A stretch of DNA of 64,000 nt from Aldrovandia affinis (lineage: Eukaryota; Chordata; Actinopteri; Notacanthiformes; Halosauridae): NCBI GenBank assembly GCA_029706075.1, contig JAINUG010000114.1, forward strand, positions 1 to 64,000, in the 5' to 3' direction. This document shows, in pieces, positions 41,880-54,488 of this stretch. The notes below the pieces were generated by a model that was not told the DNA's origin, ran no database searches, and worked only from the letters and a program-made list of their open reading frames with translations. Both the position numbers and the translations under genes were made by a program. Position 1 is the first letter of the stretch; every line of letters starts with the position of its first letter.

Positions 41880-42840
41880 AAAGCAATGCTAACATATGCA
41901 ACATGAGTATCACAGGTTAATCATATGAAATGCGTTAAAAAAAGTGAGCTGACCAAAAAGGAAATGAAACACCACAATATTGCTTACATAGAAATAAAAG
42001 TAACAAATCTATCAAGAGAGTACATGAAAACGCATTTAGCCATAGGGATCGCGAAACGCTTTGTGAGATTAGTCAAATATAAACATCTGAGCATATCAAC
42101 AACTAGCTAACATAGCAACAACTAGCAACGAACGTTAGCAACAACTAACACAACATAACATGTCAACTCATCACCGGCGTTTCGTACTTTGTTCAGTTCC
42201 AGGGAATCAAAGCTACAACAAGAAAACTGCTAGGGTTACAGAATAAAGGAAAGTTTATTACAAGTTTAATAATTTCCAGAGGAAAGGTGCAGGTTTGCCA
42301 ACCATGTCTCCTGGTTTTTATTTGTATTTTTTAAAAACATTTTTCCCCTTTATGAAGAATAACTTTTGGTAACTTGATTAAAAACTTCTGTTTCTTTCTC
42401 AGTTAGATCAATTCGAAACTGTAAACTACCTATTCAGGAGACAATGATTGGTTGTCCTGTGGTTTTATGGTTTGTCCTTCCTATTAATGTTTGAAAGATT
42501 TGCAACCTTGTGTTTTGGAAAAATGGTTAGCTGGTAATTATTTTGCAGACACTGTTTAGGAGTTAGCTCCCCTCATAGAAGTGGGCGACAAGAAAAGACT
42601 GGATATCTGAAACAAAATTAAAAAATACAAAAAAAGCTAGCTTCTCACGAAAAAAGGTTATGCATACCAAACCCGTTCAGGATATTTAATATGTGTATTC
42701 AGCCTGTAATTATTCTTATTTTTCAGTGGAAATTCAGGAGGAAAATTCTGTATATTATTTTACATGTTATGAGCTGTTTTTCATCTTCTGTGGGTCATCA
42801 CTTGGAAGTCAATATAAAAGCTATACCTTCTTCTACTTAA
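41880..42840. other. Unassigned AT-rich stretch
   Basis: A run of GCTAAC/CAACTAGC-type short repeats lies near 42100-42160. A 61-codon frame at 41925-42110 has no recognisable features. Otherwise nothing. Confidence 0.4.
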
Positions 42841-42852
42841 AGGTAGAATAAT

Positions 42853-43192
42853 CTCATCTCATCTTCAGCTGCTTATTCCTGGTCAGGGTCGCGGGGGGGC
42901 TGGAGCCTATCCCAGCATGCATTGGGGCGAGAGGCAGGAATACACCCTGGACAGGTCGCAATCCATCGCAGGGCACTACATACACCATTCACTCACACAC
43001 TCATACCTACAGGGCAATTAGCCTAACGTGCATGTCTTTGGACTGTGGGAGGAAACCGGAGTACCCGGAGGAAACCCACGCGGACACGGGGAGAACATGC
43101 AAACTCCACCCAGAAAGGCCCCCGGCCGGGATTCTAACCCGGGACCTTGTTGCTGGAGGCAACAGTGCTATCCACTGCACCACCGTGCCGCC
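42853..43192 (-). mobile_element. tRNA-derived SINE, 12-bp TSD
   Basis: On the minus strand it begins GGCGGCACGGTGGTGCAGTGG (A-box-like) with a B-box-like GGTTAGAATCC, followed by the widespread fish body (GTTTGCATGTTCTCCCCGTG, GGTTTCCTCC). It ends in (TGAGA)n. It is flanked by AGGTAGAATAAT at 42841-42852 and 43193-43204. The long duplication shows LINE-mediated retroposition. Confidence 0.93.
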
Positions 43193-43204
43193 AGGTAGAA
43201 TAAT

Positions 43205-43919
43205 ATTGAGGTGTATTTATACTCGATACAATGGCTGAATCTATAAATCATGTACCAATGAAATAACTTTCTTTTTGGCTGTTTTAGATGCAATTCTCCC
43301 AACGCATGCCTTCTATTTCTCCCCAAAATGTCATCTATCAATCTCCCAATTAATTTACCCAAAGGTCTGTAACAGGCCTCCATATGAGTGAATGTCACTG
43401 CTTGTTGGAAGGTTAGCCTGATACAAATGAGTCTTTAAAATGTTTAGGGGGGCTTTTGTATCATGCCATTCTGTGCAATAACAGAGGCCCAGTGGCAGGC
43501 TGTCCCACTCAGTTCCTGAATAGTTAAGGCACAGTGACGGAAGAAAACTGAGAAACACGGACACTATTGATGTCTATTGGGTTTTCACATATGCATTTGC
43601 ACTTTAGATTATTTACCTATTTGTTAATTCTACTATTACCCATTTAATTAATTGACATAAATAATTGGTTTCTTCTCTATTGATATGCCCACTACATTTC
43701 CTGTATTTGTATAAGCACTGATGACAGCCTGCTGAAGTGTGTTTGCTTGTTTTCCATGAACACATTCAAATTTCCTTCAAAAATAACCTTTGTGGTTCTT
43801 TTTGGGGAGTAGGTTATAACCCTTCTCATGATAGCCATGTGTGACCAACTGCAAGAGTTTTTGATACCAGGCTACGCCATGGGACTGTTACCCAAAGAAA
43901 TAACCTTAGCTCTTCCACC
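43205..43919. other. Unassigned AT-rich stretch
   Basis: No supported feature between the SINE and the piggyBac copy. Confidence 0.4.
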
Positions 43920-43923
43920 TTAA

Positions 43924-45595
43924 CCCCCTGAGGTCCATGCTTAGCTCAGAGAAGCTTTGTGATTTTGGCATGGTCTGATATTTATCTCAATTTCATCAAT
44001 TTAACACACACTTACTCCAAAGTGGTTGACATTTTTATTTGAAGGACAATCACAGCTACATTTATATGCCATCAATAGTTTGGTCAGTATCATATGCAGC
44101 TTGTAAATAGATCTACAAACACACAAGTTATAAAGAGTAAATTTTTCTGCCGTCACAAAAGTTGTGAAAGCACACACTAAACTATAGTGACAAATTGTTT
44201 TGCCAATATGTGTTTGTTCATCAAGGCCTTGGTTATGTAAGGATGTCAAAATAGTTTAGCACATCTGAGATCTAAATAGCTAAAAACCTGTTTTTATCAG
44301 AACTGGTCAAATTTATTTCAGGCTGTGGGAGGGCTATATGCTAATTTCCTGAATATTCATGATCCACATCTGAGGGTTGTCCACACCTGTAAGATCTGAC
44401 AGATGGGCCATCTCTCTCTCAAAGGCCATCAGACAAAGACAAAAGCCATCAGAGTAAGCAATAGTCATGCAGAGCCATGCAGAAGACAGAAAAAAAAAAA
44501 AAGTTTTCTTCATTTTGGAAGGTTTATTGAAAACATCAAACTATATACAAAAAAATCAAAATTAAAACATGGTGAGACAATCTGTTCTTTCACAGTCTTT
44601 GGTGCCACTTCTCAAAACAGTTGCTGGTCAACTGTAGACACAAGGGAACATCACAAACCTTGCACTCCCATGGAGTGCACTGTGGTTTCCCCGACATCTT
44701 GCAGAGTACGCATTTCTTGCGACCAACAGAAGCCAGTTTGCCAACATCCAGAGTCTGTTTGGCAGTGGGCACAGGCACTGTAAAGTAAAAAGTAGCCAGT
44801 TTTCTGGGTTTAAGATATTTATTTATCTTTAAACGTCTGTATGAAAACTAAAGCAAAATCTGTGTCTGCGGAGACACGGAAAGACATAAACAAAACAAAA
44901 CAAAATAACCAACGATCAGGAACAAACAAGTAAGATGGTAAATCCAAAACGTATCCAAAAACTGGGAATCTAAACAACAATAAGCACACGAACAAACAAG
45001 TTCTCGAGAGGCAAGAAACATTAATCACAATAGGTACTATCAAGCTAAACTAGATAATGTCCAATTGCCGAAGCAGAGAATGCCAGCTGGTTAAATATCC
45101 TCCCGTTAATTATTCGCAGCATTTCGCAATGACTCTGATTGTTTCCGTATAGCATCACAAGACGGAATTAATATATTTTCACGAGTATTTGAAAACATGG
45201 GAAATAAAATAAATATCAGTATACAGTTTGTTGCTGGCAGATCGCAACCGTAAACACAGACAAGATGCTACATAATGTCGGCACATTGTAGCTATGTGTT
45301 GTTTACCACTGCGATTTCACACATGGCCCCACGCCCCTCCCGAGACTAGCACCTAGTTACCATGTCAATAGAAGGGGGACGGTACTTCCAGGTAAAACAG
45401 AGAGTGAAAGGCAAGGTTTACTTTTAGTCTAATTAACCTAATTTAAAAAATCTCATATTATTTGCATAAGTCACAATTCTAAGGTTTCTGTCAATGTTTT
45501 TTCCGCGTGTGTATGATAAAATCTCACGACGTTAGAAATAGTAATATACTTTTATTGCGGCTCGGATCGTCGGCGATCCAGTCGACCTCAGGGGG
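43924..45595 (-). mobile_element. piggyBac-type element, copy 2
   Basis: It is flanked by TTAA (43920-43923 and 45596-45599). The ends are CCCCTGAGGTCC and CGACCTCAGGGGG. The length is 1672 bp. It is oriented opposite to the copy at 11836-13388 and shares both subterminal regions with it. It keeps the transposase C-terminus (44590-44778) but not the N-terminus or the core. A segment near 44800-45120 has no counterpart in copy 1. Confidence 0.92.
44590..44778 (-). pseudogene. piggyBac transposase C-terminal cysteine-rich domain
   Basis: A 62-codon frame with the pattern RKKCVLCKMSG, CKVCDVPLCL and CFEKWHQ. This matches the C-terminal cross-brace zinc domain of piggyBac transposases (C-x2-C, C-x2-C, then C and H), which binds the subterminal repeats. 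The catalytic DDD domain is missing. Together with the N-terminal remnant in copy 1, it shows that both copies descend from a full transposase gene. Confidence 0.85.
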
Positions 45596-45717
45596 TTAAC
45601 CTACTTATACCACAGCTACTGTTACACTACACAAATCATCAGACATGGTTGTTGTTGCCAATCCTGGTTTCTATATTTACAGTATACATTTCAACAGCTC
45701 AAAATTATTGTATACAT

Positions 45718-46298
45718 TGTGGCAGCCCAATGGGCTGCACAAGAAAATGGCTGCCTGGCCTACAACACATGGAAGCCAAGAAACACTACATTTCCCAGCA
45801 GGCCACAGTCACACCTGAGCCACGTGAAAGTGATGGGACTAACGACCAGCTGAAAGCCATTTTGAGGCCTATTTAAAGGGCTGAATCCCATCACACTTGG
45901 AGAGGAGTAGGACCGTGTTTGGGAAGGAGTTGCTGTGTGAGTTTTGAGAGTGAGTACCTGTGAAGTCTTTTGACCAGCCAGGATTTAGAAAGAGAGTGTT
46001 GGAGTGTGTTTTTTGTGTATGACCGGATTGTGTGAGGACCCCTTTGAATATCGACTACGGACTGGATTGTGGACTTGGACCTGGATTTTGGAATTGGATT
46101 GGACATTGACGACGAGAAAGGATTTGTGGACTTTGTGTTTGTATTCCCCTGAACACCCCACCCTGTGTTTTGTGTTTGTCAAGTATTTGTTTATTAAATT
46201 ATCATTTTGTTTTTGAATACTGCCTCCTCTGTGTTCTTAAACTTGCCTACGCCCTCTGCAAGGTCCGTGAGTGTCGCCCAACCCCTGGGGACACCACA
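45718..46298 (+). mobile_element. Solo LTR family A, 581 bp, TSD ACAT
   Basis: It begins TGTGGCAGCCCAATGG and ends GGGGACACCACA, flanked by ACAT (45714-45717 and 46299-46302). It is the same family as the LTR at 20134-20711 (opposite strand). A TATTTAAAGGGCTGAATC promoter-like segment lies near 45869-45887. The 4-bp duplication fits Ty3/gypsy. Confidence 0.93.
45869..45877 (+). promoter_or_regulatory. TATA-like box of LTR family A
   Basis: TATTTAAAG, found at the equivalent place in both family A LTRs, about 150 bases into the LTR. This is the position expected for the U3 core promoter. Confidence 0.45.
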
Positions 46299-46410
46299 AC
46301 ATATAAACTCATTCAAATGTATATGTGTTCACATAATAGTAGCTTTGATGCTCCAAACCTGTGGGCCAGCACTCGTATCAGAACCCTCATACTGTGAGTT
46401 ATCTTAAATG

Positions 46411-47120
46411 TGTAGTGAGGATCGAAGGTGGAAGAACCACATGCAGATCTCACGAGTATCTAAAAGCTGAACTCAAGCGATCAGCCACTAAATCTGAGAA
46501 CAGACTAGGGAGCAGGGAAAACAGATACAAAAGAAAAGGAATAAGGAAACCCCGGGACAAAACTCCACAGGAATAAACCCCACAGAAACAACCCAAATAG
46601 GGCGAACCACTCCTTACCGAGGAGCTAAGGCAAAAGCAAACAAATGACTACTGAGACTTTCGCTCTGGGGGACATTAGCCCCAACAAACAAACAAAAAAA
46701 ACTTCTTAAAGGAAACCACCGAAGTTGTGAGCTTAAAACCCTTTACCTGGAGATGATTAATCTCCCTAAAAGGCCACCACAGAGTGATGAAGCTAAACCT
46801 TTATTTTAAGATAAATAAGTTTGTTCTTTTTCTTTTTAATAAGAGAAACCACAGAGTGGTCAAGCTAAACCTTTGTTCAGAATACCGGCTAGAGCATAAC
46901 AATTAGGTTACTCAGAAGCATTTGAGTGAGGGAAGAAGAGACCTTAAGTAAGAGACAGGAGTAATACTGATTGCTCTCAGCTGAGAGCAATCAGAGAACC
47001 CACCGACACAAGACCATATAAGGGCGGCAGAAATGACAACTATTCCTTTCAGAAGAAAGAGGAAAAGACCATCACATGACCACGTGCCCTCCAGAGGTCG
47101 AACGAGGTAAAACCGTGACA
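46411..47120 (-). mobile_element. Solo LTR family B, 710 bp, TSD AAATG
   Basis: On the minus strand it begins TGTCACGGTTTTACC and ends CCTCACTACA, flanked by AAATG (46406-46410 and 47121-47125). It is the same family as 31533-32220. It lies only 108 bp from the family A LTR that ends at 46302. Confidence 0.93.
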
Positions 47121-50100
47121 AAATGGTACATTGTATTTATATTTATTTGGCTCATCATTCAACCTACATCTTGCAATATCTTCCAAAGCGATGCACTGAA
47201 ATTCTAAATGCAAGCAAATGTGTATAATTTTATGAGAGAGTACAGCGCTGGGTGCTTATTTTTAAAAAAACATTGTAATCAGATTAGTATATGCCTGCAT
47301 ATTCATTTTCTGTGTGTGGTCTTGGTTACTGCGAGAATTTTTTGTTTTTATAAACTCCGCCAAAAGTACATTTATAATATTCAATTTGAATCTGTTTCAA
47401 CTGAACAATCTGTTGTATTACTTATTTCTGAGATCATTGTGATTATCCTAACACGAAACCTAAGAAATCTACATATTAAAACCAAATAAATGCTTAGTCT
47501 CTCTAGTGCAACTGAAGCCCAATAGCTATTTGTCAAGAATTTAAACTCCACCTTTGTGACTGGCAGAGCTCATTGAAATAAAAAGGGGGGAAAGGAAGGA
47601 TTAAGTCCGGTCCATTTTCAAGTGCTTCAGATTCTCAAGCAGCCAGCATAGACAAATGAGAACGCTCTGTCCCAACCCACATTAGCACAGAGCTATTCTC
47701 TTCAAGAAGTTCTCATTTGGAAATGGTGGGAGCATTTCAATGTGCCATTGAGTGCCTGTCATTCCGCCTGCTTTTACAGTTTGCCACTCCTGGGTGCATG
47801 TGGTCTGTGTTTGTTTGATTTGAAGTGACTGGGGGTGGCCTGGTCAGGCTCCAGCAAAGACATTTCCAAAGCAAAACATATTATTTGGTTGTTTCATAGT
47901 GTATTTTTGTGAGCCACCACTGGTTTTCCTGCCGATATATTAGGGGCAAAACAAAAACTGTACCTTGTTCCCAATTGCTTGGCTGTAGCCATGCAACGAG
48001 TGAGGTTTAGCAGAGCAGACTGGTTTAACCAGCTCAATGACTCAAGTGCCCTGGTCAGGGGCAGTGGATGAGCCTGGAGAAGAGCCACCCCGCAATGGAG
48101 CTGGCATGATCAGTGTCTCTGGGGTACAACTCTGCCTCTCCCCTGCTACTCCCAAACCATGTCACAATGATTTTTAATACTTTTAATATTGTAATTGTAA
48201 TTGCATTACTGTGTGAATATTCCTATGGTTTTGTTTCATTTGAACCAAAGCAGAGCATTCACAAGACGATTATGTAGACCCGATGAAGTTCTCCTATTGT
48301 CTAGAAACAGTGTTGATCTGTTTGGAAGTTATTATGATTTATGTCCCCCTGTGAAGGACTGAATTGCATTCCAAAGCAAGCAAAACAGACATTAACAAAC
48401 TCAAACAAATAGATATTTAATTTGGAATTCCACCTCTGAGACTTGATTGCTTACAGGGCTGAGCTCATTCTCATATATATATGAATAGCCTATATGAAAC
48501 CTCTATATCTATATGAAAATATCTATATGAAACCTGAATAGCTAGGGTGTGACTTTGCAGGGAATTTACCCTATACAATTCTGGTGCCAAGTGGATGCTA
48601 TAGCCAAAGTTCCCCCAAACAGTTATGTTTATTTAATTGATATCCTGGGAAGAGGTCCGATGGTAATTATTCATAAGTGCCATGAGTCTTCCCTACAGCT
48701 TTTTAAGGTCCGTTCATTTGACTGACAGAGACAAAAATAAACTATGTGAGACACAACAGCATAATGAAAAGCAGTCAGCACTTGGAAAAACACATCTATT
48801 AAACATCCATCCATGGGAAACAAAGGATCACCATTCAAATGCTAACTACAAGGATGAGGGTTTTGGTTTCCCTGGTAATTTTAACCAATAGTTGCGTTTC
48901 CCTCTTTCAATGTACATTGCCCCCCCCCCTCCGGCTTGCCGGTCTCATCAATGACTCCAGCACCATTGAGCCTGCAGTGCTGGGCATAGTGGAGAATAGG
49001 GCATCTTGAATGAGGCCAGAAGAAGACAGGTGAAGCAAGGGTGAATTAAGGGGTGGTTGGTTTACAGAGGGAAAAACAGAGCGCTACACGAAGAGGTTTG
49101 TAATTAGCCTGGATAATTAGCGAACTGTGTAAAATAGTTTTTCAGATGGAATGATGGTTCCCCGCATCGTCCCCTGAGTGGACATCTGAGCCCTCTGTTG
49201 AACAGCACCCAGCGGAGCTATGCCCTGGGAGCAAACGAAACATAGGAAAATAACGGATTAGTTCTGCTCAGTGATTTTCCACACAAAACACACACAACAC
49301 TCTTTCTTGCCCTTTCGCTTATTCTCTCCCTCTCTCTCTCTGACAAACATACACACACACACACATACATGCACACACGCATTCACACACAATGCGAAAT
49401 TTTCTTTCTCAATTAGTCTCTTGGGCACTTTAGCATGCATGAAGTCACATACACACAAACACACAGAAAAACACTTAATTCATTTGCTAAATATTGTCAC
49501 AATCAATATAACTATGAACTAAAAATTGTTTTCAAGTGAAACTAGTATATGTCTTTCTAGAAGGGATACATTATACATTTTGCTTTTAGGTGTACTGTGG
49601 CAAGTACATTTGTGTCTGATAATTTGTCTATACAACTGTCATTTTAAGGCACATTCCCTATTAAAGTGACAGTGCCCAGACATTATTGATTAAGGTATGG
49701 AATCTTTCTCCCACACAGATTTTGGAGTCTCTACTGTAATTTATGTGTTTCGGGAATTCTTTGAGATGAAGAGTGTCTCATGAAAGATACATAATTTTCT
49801 ATCAAATTGAAGAATTAAATATTTAGCAGCATGGTAATGAATAGAACCATCTGCTGAGTTCTGAAACCCTGTCGACTTTTATAGAACCTGACAGACGACC
49901 AATCAGGGGCAAACTTCTATCAATGAAGCCTGAGCTATTATTTGCATCTGCAGATAAAATGACATGGCATCATATTTTCAGTAACTTTTCTTCGGTATCT
50001 TCAGTCATTCACAATTTTTTCCACTTTTTCTAAACAGCAACCTTATTTGAACTACTTCTATACAGTCATTACAAACACAAACAAAGCCATTTTAAAATTT

Positions 50101-50180
50101 CAGTGTGGCTTTGACAGTAGTCTGAATGTGTCTTTGATACAGACACTGTTTTCTGATTGTTGTGGCACATAAAAGCATAT
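47121..50180. other. Low-repeat intergenic stretch
   Basis: No protein frames with recognisable domains. A C10 run lies near 48920-48929. CA/TC-rich patches lie near 49285-49400 (TCTCTCTC then ACACACAC). Possibly conserved noncoding DNA, but I cannot tell from one sequence. Confidence 0.4.
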
Positions 50181-50181
50181 A

Positions 50182-50253
50182 CAGTACCCTCCAAAATAAT
50201 TTTATACAGACATCTTTACTCATCAAGGGTATGAATCATTTTGGAGGATACTG
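50182..50253. mobile_element. Short hairpin MITE, Tc1/mariner-like ends
   Basis: The ends CAGTACCCTCCAAAATAATT and AATCATTTTGGAGGATACTG are inverted with two mismatches over 20 bp. The whole is 72 bp and could fold into a hairpin. A TA precedes the left end. The right flank is CA rather than TA, so the target duplication is decayed. Confidence 0.65.
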
Positions 50254-50774
50254 CATGTCGTGTAAATTTGGCAATTGGCCAACAATAACAACTGAGACAG
50301 AAAGCAGAAAGGCCAAATGTTAAACTGCATCTAGAAGTCACTTCTCTTGTTTGACATTTTGACTGTTATTTCTGTGTCTGTGGAAAACTCTTTAAATTGC
50401 ATCTTCTCCAGGGATCTTTGGGAGGCATGCACCTTTTGTTAAAGAAAGAATAAATGTGGCACTATCAGAGGTCTCTGAAGGATGGCTCTCAACCTGGGGA
50501 ATTAAAGAGTGTCCACACACTGCCTTACCAACTCCAGATAAGGAACCAGTCGATTATGTACCTTTATAATTAAAAACCACTGTCACTTACTTGAATTTAT
50601 GCTTCTTTGGATATAAAAAAAGGATTGATAAGTGAATATACTGATATGAAGGATTATTGTGGCTGATATTTTTCATGTATTATAGTCCGCTATATCTTAC
50701 TGTATCAAGTTTCACATGACTTAATTGTAAAATGAAAAGCCACCAAACAAAAATGTATAAAAATGATTTTAGCT

Positions 50775-51168
50775 GGGGCCTCCCGGGTGGTCTGGTGGCT
50801 ACAATGTCCGACACTGGCCACTGCGACCAGGGTTCAATTCCACCGGCCGTGCCAGTTTCGGCTCTGGCTGGGAGTGCCAATGTGGGGCGGCGATTGGCTG
50901 TCCGCCCCAGGGAGGGCGGAGGGAAGCCGATATAGACTTTGCTGCGTATAGAAGTGGCTCCGATGTACTGGGAAAACAGTCAACCGCTCTGCGAATACTG
51001 ACTCGGAGGAGGCGGCACATTGCTTGGTCATGGTCGGTCCCGGGGCTACTGCAGCAAACTCACAATACAAGGGGGGGTGATTGACATGAAAAAGAGAGGG
51101 TGTAATTGGCTACTAAATTGGGAGAAAAATGGGGGAAAAATATCTGGAACAATAGATTAAAAAAAGAA
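50775..51168 (+). mobile_element. tRNA-derived SINE, 10-bp TSD
   Basis: The tRNA-like head has A-box-like TGGTCTGGTGG and B-box-like GGTTCAATTCC (near 50795-50842). The body includes GGCGGCGATTGGCTG and a TTGGCTACTAAATTGGGAG end, then an A-rich tail. It is flanked by GATTTTAGCT (50765-50774 and 51169-51178). Confidence 0.92.
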
Positions 51169-51178
51169 GATTTTAGCT

Positions 51179-53059
51179 TTGTCTCTGGAGTTTTGGTTTG
51201 GGGGGGATGGGTGGTAGAACAATTGTATTATTTTCTAAACAACAGTATCATTCTTCTAAGACATGGACTATATCCAATATGCATGATATGCAAAAAGCAT
51301 TTGATTGGTGATAAATGTGTTTTTGTCTTCACTTAGCTTGTAATGTTATTTCCACAACCTTATTATCCCTACAAGTCAAAGGAGCTGCATGAGTCCATAA
51401 TTGTAATACTAATTCCTTTAAAACTTGGATTTTCAAAGGAGAAAATTGAATTCAAGGAAGCTTAGACTAAATCTATCTCAGCAGGGTTCCAGGCTGTTCA
51501 AAATGTTGCCACTAAACATTTGGCAAGAGAGAAAGCACCATTTAAAATCTTGTGAGCTTCACCTGCAGCTCTGAATTCAGCCATCACCTGCGACGGGTAA
51601 TTTGAGTAATAGAGTGGACATTGGCAATGTGGACACATGCCTACAGTATGCATGGCAGATAAGCCAGGTGCCTTCCTATTGTGTTTTCTCACTATTTTAC
51701 TCTACCACACAGGCAGGCATTTATTCTGGATTGGTGTCAATATCCAATGTAAATGTTACATTTTACTTCATTATCATTCAAATGCATTATTGTCTGAAAG
51801 AACTGTCTTGTCATCATCTTTATTTGATATCATTTTGCCACTATTTTCATCCAATTTGGAATGTCTGATTAATTGTGTTCATGCTCATCACTGCAACATC
51901 CTCTGTCACTGGTGTGTGATGAGACATGGAATTTCTCCCTAAATTAATGATGCAATAGCTAATTATGTTCTGGCCTGCGGGGCTGCCAGTCAGTCAGCAT
52001 TGGCACTGTCCAGTTTCAATGCTAGGGTTAGTGATTTCCATCCACGGGTTAAAAAAAATGGTAACAAGTAAACACCGTGACATACACCTATTTCCTTACA
52101 TTCTGAGGAAATGGTCTAGGCATCCTCTATATACTCTGAACTGGTCTTTTGTAATTTTGTCCCAGGATGTATTCCACAGTGGGGTTTTCAGTGAACAGGA
52201 TGACAATTCATTCAACATTCACTTGCTTCTTAGGAGCCTTGATGTTGGGGTGCACCATCAACCCCCGGCCCTCCAAACTGACAGAGGCAGTTCTTTCTAT
52301 CCCAAACTCTGGTCAAGCATTTGGAGTGAGGAGGGTGTGTGGACCCTTTTGCAGTCTGAGCTGGGCATCACCAGATGCCCATTCAATAGGTGTAAGGCTG
52401 GAAAATAAAGGCAGGGCATACCCTGCTGATCCACCCTCTGTGGTCTACCAGAGCTGCCAACATAATGTTCCCTGAAGGCAGCCACATTTACCTCTATTGG
52501 GCAAGGTCAAAGAAGTATTTTATTTGATTTTACTTATGCTGTATATAACTGTAAATAACAATAACTGTAATAACCTCACGCCTACAAGACACACTTGGTA
52601 TGGAAATAACAAATCGAAAGAACTTTGCAGAAATTAAGAGACCTGTGGCAATAGGCCAGCATTGCATTATGTTGTGGATTAGCCACATGATAGCGCTATA
52701 CAAGTCCATGTGAAGGTTATTTTCATAAGCAAAAAGCTTCCTGTAAAATAATCATTATTAATCCTCACACTTGCAAAACATGTTTTACTCATCACATGTA
52801 TGAAACCAATCATGTTTAGAGCCTAGCTATTGCTGCTTGCAACTATATTTTTGGGTGAGACAAACTGCTCTGCAACTATAACTTTGTTAAGGTTACAAGG
52901 TAGATTCATATTTGACTGATTGATTTATATGAACATGCATAAAATGTGCTTTTGGTACTTTCTGTACAGTAAACAGGCTAAATTGAATTCAGGATGTCAT
53001 ATGATGTTTCACACCCTGACAGCCTGTTTTATTGGTTTTCTAACTCTGCGGACAATAAT
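51179..53059. other. Low-repeat intergenic stretch
   Basis: Several short open frames but none with recognisable domains, codon bias or splice signals that I can defend. Confidence 0.4.
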
Positions 53060-53064
53060 TATAT

Positions 53065-53747
53065 TGTAGCATGAACAGGGGTGTGGGGTTTCCACGCAAC
53101 CAAGTTGGATAACAAAACAACACACAAGACGGTCAATGAAATATAGTTTATTGGGCATAAACTCACAATTAGGACTCGCAAACAGTCTAATATCGCAATT
53201 CGTATCCGTAGTCGTTGTTTGTAATCCACTGTCGTTAGTCCAGGCCAGGTTCTCATACAATCACTATCTTGTACATAAACAGGGGTCTCAAAACAATCCA
53301 GGTCAATCCAAAAACAAGGTTAGACAAGAACAGAGCAACAGGAGAATGGATTATACGGTCAAAGGACCGGATCTTTATTCAATATATTTCTCTCTTCTCC
53401 CAGACACAGGGAAGAGAGAACAAGCAGGAGTGCAATAAACAAAATATAAATCTTCGTTCGTCGCCCTCATGGGTTTGGGATAAAAACGATAAAGGAAAAA
53501 TAACAAATTCAATTAAATAAGCCTTTCAGCAAAATATACAACAAACGTACCACTTTTCAGTGTAGATACTCTCGGTCTCGACAGCCTCCTGATTCCTGGT
53601 TCCAGCCACGTACTAAAGAGAGCAGAGCAGTTTTAAGCACACAGGTAGAATTATCAAACACAAGACAGGTGTGTGCTCTGGTTGCTCTGCCAGTAGCCGT
53701 GGCTGCTAATCGCCCCGATTTCGCTCCCAAGACCGACGGCTTCCACA
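53065..53747 (-). repeat. 3' LTR-like end of the gypsy element
   Basis: On the minus strand it begins TGTGGAAGCCGTCGG and ends CCCCTGTTCATGCTACA. An AATAAAC near 53140 could be its polyadenylation signal. Only the last ~25 bp match the 5' LTR clearly. The rest may be a different LTR variant or contain an insertion. Confidence 0.5.
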
Positions 53748-53989
53748 GCTGCAAAGACAAAAACCACCTAGTGACACAGGCATTACTGTCTCCTGGCTAT
53801 CCATACTAATGGCACATGATCCGTCACCAGGGTTAAATGCCATCCCAATAGATAATATTTTAGTGTTTGTAATGTATGTGTTTCAAGTGCCCATTTCAAG
53901 AGGCCAGTCTCGAATTGTTTCCACTTTTCTTTCTTGTGGCTTTATACAACTCCTCCCAATTCTATACCCCAGGTATTCCACCTCCTGCA

Positions 53990-54480
53990 GACCAAGCCTA
54001 CATTTCCTAGGATTTGCCGTGAGCCCCACCCCTAGTCGAGTTGGGACTGCCACTCGTTCCCATGTATGATGATGTCATCCATGTATATTGCTGCATATTT
54101 TCTGTGGGGATAGAGGATCCAGTCCATCAGCCGTTGAAACGTGTCTGGGGCTCCATGTAATCCGAAGGGTCATTTTTTATACTGGAATAAACTGTCTGGG
54201 TTGACGAAAGCAGTTTTTTCCAGAGCCTTAGGTTTCTCGAGCCAACTAATAACCTTTGGTTAGGTCTAGTGTGCTAATAAATCTGGCGGTTCTGAAACTG
54301 TCCAGTTTGTAAATCCTAGGCATTGGATATGCATTAAATTTCTATGTTTCATTTAATTTTCTAAAATCATTACAGAATCGGAGTGTACCATCTGGTTTCG
54401 GCACTACTATGATCAGGCTACACCATTCCCTTGGCTGCGATTTTCTGTTATAGACTCGGGCTTGTGCATTCGGTGCTTCC
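53990..54480 (-). pseudogene. gypsy reverse transcriptase fragment
   Basis: Readable motifs are VVPKPDGTLRFCNDFRKLN, RFISTLDLTKGYW (catalytic Asp), FGLHGAPDTFQRLMD and AAIYMDDIIIHG (YMDD). They are followed by LTANPRKCRLGLQEVEYLGY in another frame. It lies downstream of integrase sequence, the reverse of the normal Ty3/gypsy order. The junction falls near a shared QPRE motif present both at the integrase end and at the RT start. Confidence 0.85.
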
Positions 54481-54488
54481 TGCATGTG

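Noticed and set aside
11836-47120. Large inverted duplication suggested by three repeat families (piggyBac, LTR A, LTR B) each present once left and once inverted on the right
   Set aside because: The order is piggyBac, A, B on both sides rather than mirrored. Spacing differs greatly, and each copy has its own target duplication, so these are independent insertions.
51965-52475. Host gene exons in overlapping frames of 100-147 codons
   Set aside because: No domain, no consistent frame and no convincing splice context. Length alone is not enough in this base composition.
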